Source: Vacuolonema iberomarrocanum LEGE 07170 (lineage in GTDB: Bacteria > Cyanobacteriota > Cyanobacteriia > Elainellales > Elainellaceae). Taken from it: a DNA stretch of 64,000 bases. Below, one piece after another: positions 50,037 to 59,076 of this stretch. The position numbers and the translations under genes are program-made. Below the pieces are notes generated by a model that had not been told where the DNA came from, searched no databases, and saw only the letters and a list, made by a program, of their open reading frames with translations. Each line of letters opens with the position of its first letter. Positions within the stretch are counted from its first letter, which is position 1. The stretch lies in NCBI GenBank assembly GCA_015207365.1, contig JADEXA010000024.1, forward strand, positions 30,933-94,932, written 5' to 3'.

Positions 50037-51485
50037 TCATTGACGAATACGGAGGGTGACATTTTTGATTTGCGTATAGTTTTGTAGAGCCACCAATCCC
50101 CGTTCTCGACCGATGCCACTCTGCTTGTATCCTCCAAAGGGTGCGCCGATATCTCCGGCAAAGTATTCATTCACCATGACATAGCCCGCCTGAAGTTGCT
50201 TGGTAAGGCGTAGGGCGCGGTCAATGTCGCGGGTGAAGATGCCCGCCCCCAGGCCATAGACGCTGTTGTTGGCGATCGCCACGGCCTCAGCTTCCTCCTG
50301 AAAGGTCAATACCACCAGCACCGGGCCAAAAATCTCCTCCTGGGCAATGACCATATCGGGGGTGACCTGATCGAAAATGGTGGGCTGCAAGAAATAGCCT
50401 CGCTCTAGATGGGGTGGGCGATCGCCCCCACAGAGCAGCGTTGCCCCTTCGTACTGGCCTTTTTCGATATAGCCCATCACCCGTTCCCAATGTTCCGCCG
50501 AAACCAGTGGCCCCATGTCTAGGTCATCGATGCCTTTGCCCAGGGTCAGCGTTTGGGTATGCGCCAGCAACTTTTCTAAAAAGGGCGCTTTGATGGATTC
50601 GTGGATCACTAACCGCGACCCTGCATCGCAATATTGCCCGGTGTTGCTGTAAATTCCTTTGGCGACTTCGGCCACCGCCTGATCCAAATCCGCATCGGGG
50701 AAAACCAGTTGGGGCGACTTACCCCCCAGTTCCAGCACGATGGATTTGATCTGCGCTGCTGCCGCCTGCATTACCCGCCGTCCCGTGGTCACCGACCCGG
50801 TAAAGGTGAGGCTGTGGATGCCGGGATGTTGGCTTAGAGCAGCACCCGCCTCATGGCCAAAGCCATTCACCACGTTGTAGACCCCGGCAGGAAAATCGAG
50901 CGATCGCACCAGTTCTCCCAAGGCCAGCGCCGTGAGTGGCGTCTGCTCAGCGGGTTTGACCACGGCAGTGTTGCCCGTCGCCAGTGCCGGAGCAAGGCTG
51001 CGCGCCACCATGCTGAGGGGCGCATTCCAGGGCACGATGTGCGCGGTCACCCCTAGCGGTTCCACCCAGGTTAGGTCGATATAGTCGTTGCCGATGGGAA
51101 TAGTTTCTCCATGAATTTTGTCGGCCAGTCCGGCATAGTATTCAAAGTAGCGAGCCGCACCCAGAACTTCTCCCCTAGCGTGGCTCAGGGGCTTTCCGGT
51201 GTCGTAGGTTTCGAGGGTGGCCAAAGAATCGACCTGGACGCGGATGGCTTGAGCCAGTTGGTAGAGCCATTGACTTCGCTCTCGGGGCTCGACCACAGAC
51301 CAGGTTTGAGTAAACGCTTGTTGCGCTGCTGTCACCGCCGCATCAATATCCTCAGCACGACCCTGCGCTACTTCGCAGATCACGGCTTCTGTCGAGGGGT
51401 CAACGGTTGGCAAGCGATCGCCACGCTGGCCGTCGCACCATTCGTTATCGATCAATAATTGGGTATGCGCCACAGGATAGGTCAT
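50037..51485 (-). CDS. NAD-dependent aldehyde dehydrogenase
   Basis: Aldehyde dehydrogenase of 482 residues. Catalytic Glu in VLELGGKSPQLVFPDADLD, catalytic Cys in YSNTGQYCDAGSRLVIHES, the NAD site TFTGSVTTGRRVMQAAAAQI, and PFGGYKQSGIGRERGLVALQ at the C-terminus. The pattern fits the betaine aldehyde dehydrogenase/aminoaldehyde group, but substrate is inferred. The ATG at 51485 (MTYPVAHTQ) is used. It lies 39 bp after the Rieske oxygenase gene and forms an operon with it. If the oxygenase hydroxylates choline, this enzyme would produce glycine betaine. Confidence 0.9.
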   Translation of the reverse strand: MTYPVAHTQLLIDNEWCDGQRGDRLPTVDPSTEAVICEVAQGRAEDIDAAVTAAQQAFTQTWSVVEPRERSQWLYQLAQAIRVQVDSLATLETYDTGKPLSHARGEVLGAARYFEYYAGLADKIHGETIPIGNDYIDLTWVEPLGVTAHIVPWNAPLSMVARSLAPALATGNTAVVKPAEQTPLTALALGELVRSLDFPAGVYNVVNGFGHEAGAALSQHPGIHSLTFTGSVTTGRRVMQAAAAQIKSIVLELGGKSPQLVFPDADLDQAVAEVAKGIYSNTGQYCDAGSRLVIHESIKAPFLEKLLAHTQTLTLGKGIDDLDMGPLVSAEHWERVMGYIEKGQYEGATLLCGGDRPPHLERGYFLQPTIFDQVTPDMVIAQEEIFGPVLVVLTFQEEAEAVAIANNSVYGLGAGIFTRDIDRALRLTKQLQAGYVMVNEYFAGDIGAPFGGYKQSGIGRERGLVALQNYTQIKNVTLRIRQ

Positions 51486-51524
51486 GGGTAACACTCGTTT
51501 CAGAAAGGCAGCTATTCCAGGCAA

Positions 51525-52784
51525 TCAGGCAACTTGAGGCGGCATAGCACTTGCCGGAAGTGGCTCCGGAGCAAGCGAATCGCCTGCTGGAATGCGATCG
51601 CGAATCCCTACCATGCGATCAATCACCATGTTCTGGAAGCGATGCAGCGGTTCTTCAAACGGATCGCTCAGACGGCCATTGGCATAGGCGCGATTTGTCA
51701 ATCCTCGCTGCACCGTCTCGACGATGGCAATGTCCTGCAAATTCACCAAATTCCAAAACTGCATCAGCTCATCCACAGCCGTTTCTGCAACAATGGATTG
51801 CTCTGGATGGGCAGGCAATAAGAGCGCCGTCGATTCTACCGTAAACCTGGCACTTTCCGGCTTCAGCATGATGACAAAGATATGATTGGGCAGCAGCGCC
51901 AAACAAACATTGGGAAATAGGCAGATAAAGCGACCACTGATCGCATCCAGTTCGCTCAGTCCAGGCATGGAAGGAAGTCCTTGCCAGCCCCCCGACTCAC
52001 TATTGGGGGCGATTGGGGTAGTCCGCATGCTGGTGTATAGCCCTGGCCCCTGATCGCGGTAATGGTCTTCTACCCGCGACACCTGCACCAGTTCAGGATG
52101 CACCCAGGGCAGGTGGTAGTACTCCATAAAATTCTCATTGATTAGCTTCCAGTTCGCCTGGATGGGATAGTCCCGGTGGCGAGCTAGCCGCCACTGAGCC
52201 AAGTCATACCCCGCCAAACGCCAGGGCAAATCCCCCAAGCACTGCTCTAGTGGCAGGGCATCGGCATCCAGATTGATAAAGAGTAAAAAGCCCCAAACCT
52301 CGACTCGCACAGGCAGCAGGCCAACTTCCTGGCGATCGAGTCGAGGCAGCTGATCCGTTGACCATGTATCAAACATAGGCGTTGCCTGACATTGCCCATC
52401 CAAGCCATATTGCCAGCCATGATAGGGACATTGGAATCGCTTGAGCTGGCAGTTCGAGGCAACCAATTGGGATCCTCGATGGCGGCAGACATTATAAAAG
52501 GCGTGGAGTTGATGGGTGCGATCGCGCGTAATCACCACCGACTGCCCCGCTACGTCCACCACCAGCACCTCACCGGGCTGTTCCACCTGTTCTGCATACC
52601 CGACCGCCACCCAACTGGTGGCAAACACCCGCTCCTGCTCTAGCTCATAAAACTCCTGGTTGCGATAGGCATCGGCAATCAGCGATGTCGCCTGACGCAG
52701 CGGCTGGCGCGTCTGAGCATAGGTCGCCTCGCAGGTATAGTCCGCACGGGTCAAGGACTTAGCATTTGGGAAAAAGGTCGTCAT
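51525..52784 (-). CDS. Rieske non-haem iron oxygenase, alpha subunit
   Basis: Oxygenase of about 419 residues. The Rieske 2Fe-2S ligands are in FYNVCRHRGSQL and RFQCPYHGWQYGLDG; the mononuclear iron ligands are in NWKLINENFMEYYHLPWVHP (Glu, His, His). The architecture is shared by plant choline monooxygenase, glycine betaine and carnitine oxygenases, and aromatic dioxygenases. The neighbouring dehydrogenase and sarcosine-oxidase-like genes favour a quaternary-amine substrate. The ATG at 52784 is used; the open frame to 52958 lacks support. No reductase subunit gene is adjacent. Confidence 0.88.
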   Translation of the reverse strand: MTTFFPNAKSLTRADYTCEATYAQTRQPLRQATSLIADAYRNQEFYELEQERVFATSWVAVGYAEQVEQPGEVLVVDVAGQSVVITRDRTHQLHAFYNVCRHRGSQLVASNCQLKRFQCPYHGWQYGLDGQCQATPMFDTWSTDQLPRLDRQEVGLLPVRVEVWGFLLFINLDADALPLEQCLGDLPWRLAGYDLAQWRLARHRDYPIQANWKLINENFMEYYHLPWVHPELVQVSRVEDHYRDQGPGLYTSMRTTPIAPNSESGGWQGLPSMPGLSELDAISGRFICLFPNVCLALLPNHIFVIMLKPESARFTVESTALLLPAHPEQSIVAETAVDELMQFWNLVNLQDIAIVETVQRGLTNRAYANGRLSDPFEEPLHRFQNMVIDRMVGIRDRIPAGDSLAPEPLPASAMPPQVA

Positions 52785-52935
52785 AGAGAAAAAAGCTAGG
52801 TGATCTTGCAAATGAATGAACCTGTGGAGGCGGATTTGGTCATCGATAGATGGCTTAGTGTTAGCCTCTCGATGAAGAGCTGTCGTCAGTTCTCCAGTGG
52901 TTCCAAACCAAACCGCAGGTCTGGGGAACGCAACA

Positions 52936-54114
52936 CTAAATTCGCAATGCAGGCACAAAATCGGGTTCTGTCAACGCCGGGCGGGTGACCCGGAATGGGG
53001 AAATATCATGGGGCGTTGTCCCGTCGATCGCCAGTTCACTCAAAATTTGTCCCAACAAACTAGCGAACTTGTAGGCATGTCCGGCTCCAATGGCCAGCCA
53101 GATATAGGGATGTTCTGGCAAATGATCTAAAACGAAGTCGCGATCGGGCGGCAGCGTGTAGAGGCAGGTTTTGGTATAGCGCTTCGGCCCGACAAAATCT
53201 GGGATATTCGCCGCCAAAAAATTATCTAACTTCTGCTCCCGTAGCGGGTTGGCATCAAAGCTGCGGGTGCGTGCCGTCACTTCATGCCCAGATGCATCGA
53301 TCGCCGCCTTCGTGGCCACCTCTCCATAGATTGGGAAACCGTAGTAGCTAAAGTCATCCTTCCACTGGAACACGGGAAATTGCCCAATGGTGAAGTCTTT
53401 CAGGTGGGGCGTAGCATAGTATTTCACCTGCTCCTGAGTCACAGTGAGGGGAAGATGGATGCCCAGGGATGCCAGTAATTCATTGGTCCAGGCTCCTGCC
53501 GTCACAATCAACTTATCCGCCGTGAAGGCTCCTTGCTCCGTTTTCACGAGAACGCCAAAGCCATCCGCATCTGGCTGAAGGCTAATCACCGGGCACTCTT
53601 CCAAAATTTCGGCTCCATAGCCCCTTGCCAGAGAAACATGAATCGCATTCCCACGGGAAGGATCGGCAATCCCAGTTTCAGCCTGATACAGCGCGATCAC
53701 GTCCTCGTTTGGTCGAAACTGGGGAAAGCGTGCCCGCAACTCATCGCCATCCAACCGCTCATAGGCAATCCCCGCCCGATCCATCGCATCGGCATAGTCT
53801 TCAACAATTTGCCGATGGGGGCTGTCCTTGAAGGCAATCTGCACACCTCCAGTACGAATAACAGGCGAAATGCCCGATTCCTGGGCGATCGCATCCCAAG
53901 CTTTGTAGGTATAGGGCGTCAGACGCGCATACTTTTCCTGGTGATACGCCAGCCGAATAATGCGGGAGTAATCTTGAGAGCCGCCATTGTGGTGAAACAG
54001 CGGAAACTGCTCAATGCCCAGCACATCCCCACCCGCCCGTTTTGCTAGCCAGTAAAGCGCTGCACTGCCAATGCCGCCGCATCCTAAAACAATGTAGCTA
54101 AAGTGGTGTTTCAT
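52936..54114 (-). CDS. Monomeric sarcosine/N-methyl amino acid oxidase-like flavoprotein
   Basis: FAD-dependent amine oxidase of 392 residues, MSOX/MTOX family. The dinucleotide site YIVLGCGGIGSAALYWLAKR is at the N-terminus, GGSQDYSRIIRLAYHQEKYA is a family block, and KTCLYTLPPDRDFVLD carries the Cys that binds FAD covalently in sarcosine oxidase. It would oxidise an N-methyl amino acid such as sarcosine to give glycine and formaldehyde with H2O2. It is first of the minus-strand set with the Rieske oxygenase and dehydrogenase, supporting a choline/betaine-type catabolic route. Confidence 0.88.
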   Translation of the reverse strand: MKHHFSYIVLGCGGIGSAALYWLAKRAGGDVLGIEQFPLFHHNGGSQDYSRIIRLAYHQEKYARLTPYTYKAWDAIAQESGISPVIRTGGVQIAFKDSPHRQIVEDYADAMDRAGIAYERLDGDELRARFPQFRPNEDVIALYQAETGIADPSRGNAIHVSLARGYGAEILEECPVISLQPDADGFGVLVKTEQGAFTADKLIVTAGAWTNELLASLGIHLPLTVTQEQVKYYATPHLKDFTIGQFPVFQWKDDFSYYGFPIYGEVATKAAIDASGHEVTARTRSFDANPLREQKLDNFLAANIPDFVGPKRYTKTCLYTLPPDRDFVLDHLPEHPYIWLAIGAGHAYKFASLLGQILSELAIDGTTPHDISPFRVTRPALTEPDFVPALRI

Positions 54115-54926
54115 ATTAATCCTTGGGCTGAGAAGGAAAATCCAGAATGTCAGTTCAGCATTGAATATTTAGGGAGAACCTACGAAGAACGAAGCTTCCC
54201 ATATCAGAAAACACGGGAACTCGAACGCTTCAGCTATAGCCAATCAATTCGGCGTCCCTACTCTAGGGCTGAACGCGAAGCACCAGGCTGACGCATTGTT
54301 CGACATTTCACAGGTTGTGCGAATGACCTAGGTTACATATCCACGTACAGGACATTGATTAAAACTGCGGGAAAGTAGGTCTGATGCGAGCATCTTAGGG
54401 ATGCTGATCCACAATACTCAAGGTAAAACAATCCAAAATTTTGCTAAGGACATTGTGCAACATGCACAACACAGATACGTCGCCATAAAGTTAGAGCACA
54501 GCAAAACCCAAAATTTACCCCCCAATGCTCCATGCTTGCTTATGAAGCTGTTTCGCGCTCTATTGCAAGCAAGAGGAGAGAGGCAAGAAAAGACAAGTTT
54601 CATCAATGAGCCACTATGTTTCGAGCGATCGCTCAACCCTCAAAAATGACAACAAAGATAAAGATAAGAGGTAAGATAAAAATATAAACACAGAACCTTA
54701 AGACCCAGGTCTACAGCGAAGCTATAAAACAGCGGTTGTTATGAGTCACCCTGCATAGGTCACAATCTAGCTTCAGTATTAGACATAGCCGCTGCGCTAC
54801 ATAGCCGCTGCGCTACATGGCAACTGCGCTCATCTCTGTCTTTCCGATCATCGACAACAAGTACATCTAGAAATAAGGCTAGAAACAAGCAGCACCAAGC
54901 TGTAGAGCATCACACGTCGAGTCCCT
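54115..54926. other. Long spacer before the telomere-resolvase-like gene
   Basis: About 810 bp without a credible gene. It contains an A-rich stretch with repeated aagataaa units (54648-54690) and a 16-bp tandem repeat, unit acatagccgctgcgct, with two exact copies and one variant (54783-54830). The composition is more AT-rich than the flanking operons. The area could hold the promoter or operator of the recombinase gene. Confidence 0.45.
54783..54830. repeat. 16-bp tandem repeat
   Basis: acatagccgctgcgct at 54783-54798 and 54799-54814 exactly, then a third copy acatggcaactgcgct. It lies about 100 bp upstream of the telomere-resolvase-like gene. Confidence 0.75.
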
Positions 54927-57119
54927 ATGAGTCGCTTCAAGCCCATTGCTTACAACTTTGATCACAGCCGCGAAGAATTAATCGATCGCTTCCGACAACG
55001 GATCGACCGGAACGATCGCACGCGGTTGTATAAAGCAGAACGGGCTGAATTAGCACTCCACTTCGTTGACCGTTTACAGCATTGTCAATCCGAAGCCGAG
55101 GCCGAAGCACTGTGCAAGGCCGAAATGGATTTGTTGGAGGAAGGTTACCCCATCGCCTCAGTGGCCAACAAATACCTCCCAGAATGGCGTAAAGTCATTG
55201 AGCAAGCGGTCGAGGACGGACGATTACCGACCCAATCGCTCGCACCCAACGAGTTTGACAAACAATACCCACACTGGGGATTGAAATACCTGCTCTATCC
55301 CAACTCGGTACAAAAAAACCTCAAAGAAAGAACAACGATCGCTAATAACCAAAAGCAAGACAACCTAAAGCCTATTCGTGCCGATCGCTTCATCCAAACT
55401 GCCCGCGACCTGTTAGCTGGCAGAAGTCCACAGGAATGGGAAGCCGGGCTATTGGCTCTAACCGGACGGCGCTTCAGTGAAATTGCCGCCAAGGGAACCT
55501 TCGAGCAGGTCGACCATCCTTATGCAATCGCTTTCAAAGGCCAACTCAAGCGTGGGCTGCAAGACCCGGACAATGAACCGACCTATATCATTGCCACACT
55601 CATTGAAGCAACGGAAATCATTGCAACCTTGGAGCGCTTTCGCACCCATCCTAGAGTGCAAGAGTTGGCTGATTTAGATCCGGTTCAAATCAACTCTCGG
55701 TTCAACGGCTCAGTTCGCTACCACGTTCGGCAGCGCTTTGAATATAGCCACCTCATTCCCGTACTGGCCGGGGAAAAGTCGGTATCTGTCCACAACCTGC
55801 GGGGGGTCTATGCCACAATCGCCACCCACTTTTTCTGTCCCCCAAACCAGGCAACCCATCGCTTCGTCCAAACCCATCTAGGCCACATGATTGGCGACGA
55901 CGAACTCACACGCCGCAAAAATGCAGGGGCAACGGAGCATTACTTCCATTACTTCTTGGTCGGCGCTCAAGGGCAACCGCTCAATGAAAAGGGCATCTTA
56001 CTCGATCGCTTTCCTCCACTTCCACGCTTCACGCAACAACCAGAGGCAGCAGATGAGCACCTGGAAGCGTCTTCAACAGAGATAAATAGCGATCGCTCAG
56101 CCCCCTCTACAGAAACCGCAGACAACCTGGAACCCAAGGAACTGGCTATGGCAGACCGAAAACAAAAGCAAGCATCACGACAGCCTTCACGCGTCACGAT
56201 TCCTTCCGAGCTGATGCACGAACTCAAGACGCTCGCCGCTCGCAAGTTCGATCTCAAAAAAACGGCGACCCATGCAGCGGTCCTGGAAGCCGTCATTGAC
56301 TTTTTGAAAGATGGAGCCGCGTCTACTCTTCCATCTTCTATCGAATCCTTCGGGCCTACATTCCAGTGGTTTACCCAGGAAATTGAACAGCTTCGGCAGC
56401 AGGTTGCGGTGGCGCATCAGGAGCGCGATCGCGCCCTAGAACACAGCGAAACCATGAAAGCGGAAAAACAGCAAGCTGTGGCTCAGCTTCAGTCATTGCA
56501 GCAGAAAGACTCTGGTACATTAGCCACCTTTAAAGCCGAAAGCGAAACCCTCAAAGCCGAAAGCGAAGCTCTCAAAGCCGAAAATGAAGCTCTCAAAGCA
56601 GAGTTAGTCCAGTTCTATCAACTCCGACAAATGCTGCTTGGGGAAAAGGGAGCGCCTGCAGCAGCCATGGCAGAGAGCGAAACAAGGGCGATCGCCTCAC
56701 CCCAAAACTCGTCTCAACCTCCATCTGCAGAATCGACCCAAGCGACTAGATCAACGACCAAAGCAACATCCAATGGCACAGCACAGCCTAAAGGTAAGAC
56801 CAGCAGTGACCCAGACGATGAATCGCCAAAGCGAATCATGGATGATGATACCGCTCTGGAGTATATGACTCAGGCAATCGATTTGATCATGGCTTGGAAT
56901 GATTCTCCCGATCGCGAATTCAACCACAAGTGGTATATCAGCGTACCGACTCTGCAACAACTCCTCCGTGGCTCAGGCTACACCGCTTCCCAACCCAGAG
57001 TTCGCATGGCTCTCGACCAGCGCCGTCAAGAGCTCGACGACCACCACCTCCACCATGGCATGTCACAACGGCACAATGTCCGCCATGATTTACCGATTAC
57101 CGAAGATATCGTTATGTAA
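54927..57119 (+). CDS. Telomere-resolvase (protelomerase)-like tyrosine recombinase
   Basis: Protein of 730 residues. Residues about 150-345 carry a tyrosine recombinase/telomere resolvase core: R181 or R182 in LALTGRRFSEIAAKG, Lys in FKGQLKRG (204-208), H289-x-x-R292 in VHNLRGVYATIATHF, THLGH (317-320) and Tyr candidates Y339 and Y342 in TEHYFHYF. The region before it resembles the N-terminal part of resolvases. Residues about 412-460 look like a ribbon-helix-helix (SRVTIPSELMHELKTLAARK), then a coiled coil with 7-residue repeats (KAESETLKAESEALKAENEA) and a C-terminal block (DNFTALEYM region through PTLQQLLRGSGYTASQPRVR) of unknown role. Resolvases cut palindromes and seal hairpin ends. A 100-bp palindrome follows within 5 bp. 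Activity here is inferred. Confidence 0.78.
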   Translation: MSRFKPIAYNFDHSREELIDRFRQRIDRNDRTRLYKAERAELALHFVDRLQHCQSEAEAEALCKAEMDLLEEGYPIASVANKYLPEWRKVIEQAVEDGRLPTQSLAPNEFDKQYPHWGLKYLLYPNSVQKNLKERTTIANNQKQDNLKPIRADRFIQTARDLLAGRSPQEWEAGLLALTGRRFSEIAAKGTFEQVDHPYAIAFKGQLKRGLQDPDNEPTYIIATLIEATEIIATLERFRTHPRVQELADLDPVQINSRFNGSVRYHVRQRFEYSHLIPVLAGEKSVSVHNLRGVYATIATHFFCPPNQATHRFVQTHLGHMIGDDELTRRKNAGATEHYFHYFLVGAQGQPLNEKGILLDRFPPLPRFTQQPEAADEHLEASSTEINSDRSAPSTETADNLEPKELAMADRKQKQASRQPSRVTIPSELMHELKTLAARKFDLKKTATHAAVLEAVIDFLKDGAASTLPSSIESFGPTFQWFTQEIEQLRQQVAVAHQERDRALEHSETMKAEKQQAVAQLQSLQQKDSGTLATFKAESETLKAESEALKAENEALKAELVQFYQLRQMLLGEKGAPAAAMAESETRAIASPQNSSQPPSAESTQATRSTTKATSNGTAQPKGKTSSDPDDESPKRIMDDDTALEYMTQAIDLIMAWNDSPDREFNHKWYISVPTLQQLLRGSGYTASQPRVRMALDQRRQELDDHHLHHGMSQRHNVRHDLPITEDIVM

Positions 57120-57120
57120 G

Positions 57121-57221
57121 ATCAAATCCGGTTAAATAGCGGTAAAACCCAAATATCGTTTGTGCCCGCTGCAAAGCAGCGGGCACAAACGATATTTGGG
57201 TTCTTCAACCGGATTTGATGT
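57121..57221. repeat. Palindromic repeat family B, copy 6
   Basis: Outer arms ATCAAATCCGGTT and AACCGGATTTGAT, inner stem AACCCAAATATCGTTTGTGC to CCCGCTGC, loop AAA, perfect. It begins 2 bp after the resolvase-like stop codon. It is the cleanest family copy. It may be a terminator, a mobile element, or a target of the neighbouring recombinase. Confidence 0.85.
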
Positions 57222-57429
57222 ACGGCAGGAAACAGCGTCTTCCTTCTTTAGCGAAACGCTTTCTATGAAAAACGTTAAATTTTCCAGGTTTGGGGAGCCC
57301 CTCACAGAAATATCCCTCCCCCCTGGATTGTTTTCGCCAGAAAAGGAGTGGTAGGTTCCAAAGCAAGCGTTCGTTCCGGAACATCGCACACGAATTTTCC
57401 ACTTCTCTTTATTCCCTGCAAGGAGCTTG

Positions 57430-59076
57430 ATGAAGCGCACGTTGAATCGGCTGATTTGCTCAGCCTCTATTCTTTTGGCAAGCTATGTTCTTGGTAGCTG
57501 TACACCCTCCCCTTCCACATCTTCTTCGGACACAACCGATGCAACTTCCCCACCAGCAGCGTCTGGGTCGTCTGAACAGATCGTGCTAGCAGTCGGAGGC
57601 GAAAGCGACGAGGGATATGACCCAACCCTGGGATGGGGACGTTATGGCTCCCCTCTGTTCCAAAGTACGTTGCTACGGCGAGATGAGGACTTGAATATTG
57701 TTAATGACTTGGCAACAGGTTATACGGTTAGCGAGGATGGCTTGACTTGGACAGTGACTATTCGTGAGGATGTCCTGTTTTCCGACGGCGAACCGTTGAC
57801 CGCTGAAGATGTCGCCTATACCTTCGAGCAGGCAGCTCAGAGTGGCGGCTTGAATGACCTGACAATGTTGGAGGAGGCGATCGCCACCGATACCTACACC
57901 GTTGAGTTTCGTCTGACCGAACCGCAAAGTACCTTTGTCAATCGTCTCATCACGTTGGGCATTGTGCCCGAACATGCCTATGGGGAGGACTATGGCCGTA
58001 ATCCTATCGGGTCGGGGCCTTACCAACTGGTGCAATGGGACGAGGGGCAGCAACTCATTGTTGAAGTCAACCCCAACTATTACAACGAACCTCCCAGTAT
58101 CGAACGCTTAGTCTTTCTATTTCTCGAAGAAGATGCGGCCTTTGCCGCAGCGCAAGCTGAGCAGGTGCAAGTGGTTAGCGTTCCCCAAGCCTTGGCTGTA
58201 CAGAACGTTGAGGGCATGACGCTGTACGACGTCACCAGTGTGGATAATCGCGGGTTGATGTTTCCCTATGTCCCAACATCCGCAGGAAAAACGACACCCG
58301 ATGGTGACCCAATTGGCAACGATGTAACAGCCGATCTGGCCATTCGTCAAGCTATCAATTATGCGGTCGATCGCCAAGCCTTGGTGGATGGTGTGCTGGA
58401 AGGCTATGGGTCACCAGCCTATGGCCCCGTTAGTGGTTTAGCCTGGGAAGAAGAGAGCGCCAAAATTGAGGATGCTCAGGTTGGGCAAGCCCAAGCGATC
58501 CTGGCAGAAGGGGGCTGGGTCGATAGTAATAACGATGGCCTGTTAGAGAAAGAGGGGATGGAAGCAACCTTTACCCTCCTCTACCCTGCTAGCGATAGCA
58601 CCCGCCAAGCTCTTGCGCTGTCGGTTGCGGAAATGCTCAAGCCCATTGGCATTCAGGCAAATGTGGAAGGGAGAAGCTGGGATGAGATTGAACCCGCGAT
58701 GCACAGCAATGTTGTGCTCTTTGGCTGGGGAAGTCACGACCAGACCGAAATGTACAACCTTTATCACAGCCAATCGGCCCAAGGAGACTTTTACAACACA
58801 GGCTACTATGCCAACCAGGCTATTGATGACGTTCTAGATCTGGCCATGGGGGCACCGTCAGAAGCCGAGGCGATCGCCTTCTGGAAGGCGTCTCAGTGGG
58901 ATGGACAAAAGGGCTTCACGGCACAGGGCGATGCGGCATGGGCATGGCTAGTCAACCTGGATCACACCTACTTTGTGAGCGATTGTCTCGACATTGGGCA
59001 ACCCCAAGTTGAACCCCACGGACATGGCTGGCCCATCACTGCCAACATCGCCCAGTGGACATGGACATGCGATTAA
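57430..59076 (+). CDS. Nickel/peptide-type ABC transporter binding lipoprotein
   Basis: Solute-binding protein of family 5, about 548 residues. AGGAG precedes the ATG at 57430. The signal ICSASILLASYVLGSC ends with lipobox LGSC, then an S/T-rich linker. Family blocks: EDGLTWTVTIREDVLFSDGE, RNPIGSGPYQLVQWDEGQQL, and ADLAIRQAINYAVDRQALVD. The C-terminus contains EPHGHGWPITANIAQW; the HGHGW block near the end recalls nickel- or metallophore-type binders. Substrates could be nickel, a metal-opine or peptides. Two permeases and two ATPases follow in order. Confidence 0.88.
   Translation: MKRTLNRLICSASILLASYVLGSCTPSPSTSSSDTTDATSPPAASGSSEQIVLAVGGESDEGYDPTLGWGRYGSPLFQSTLLRRDEDLNIVNDLATGYTVSEDGLTWTVTIREDVLFSDGEPLTAEDVAYTFEQAAQSGGLNDLTMLEEAIATDTYTVEFRLTEPQSTFVNRLITLGIVPEHAYGEDYGRNPIGSGPYQLVQWDEGQQLIVEVNPNYYNEPPSIERLVFLFLEEDAAFAAAQAEQVQVVSVPQALAVQNVEGMTLYDVTSVDNRGLMFPYVPTSAGKTTPDGDPIGNDVTADLAIRQAINYAVDRQALVDGVLEGYGSPAYGPVSGLAWEEESAKIEDAQVGQAQAILAEGGWVDSNNDGLLEKEGMEATFTLLYPASDSTRQALALSVAEMLKPIGIQANVEGRSWDEIEPAMHSNVVLFGWGSHDQTEMYNLYHSQSAQGDFYNTGYYANQAIDDVLDLAMGAPSEAEAIAFWKASQWDGQKGFTAQGDAAWAWLVNLDHTYFVSDCLDIGQPQVEPHGHGWPITANIAQWTWTCD

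Noticed and set aside
54401..54649. 82-codon plus-strand frame upstream of the resolvase-like gene
   Set aside because: An equally long frame exists antisense; no start signal or family pattern.
57121..57221. Palindrome after the resolvase-like gene as an actual chromosome telomere
   Set aside because: Sequence continues uninterrupted on both sides and five similar elements lie elsewhere in the window.
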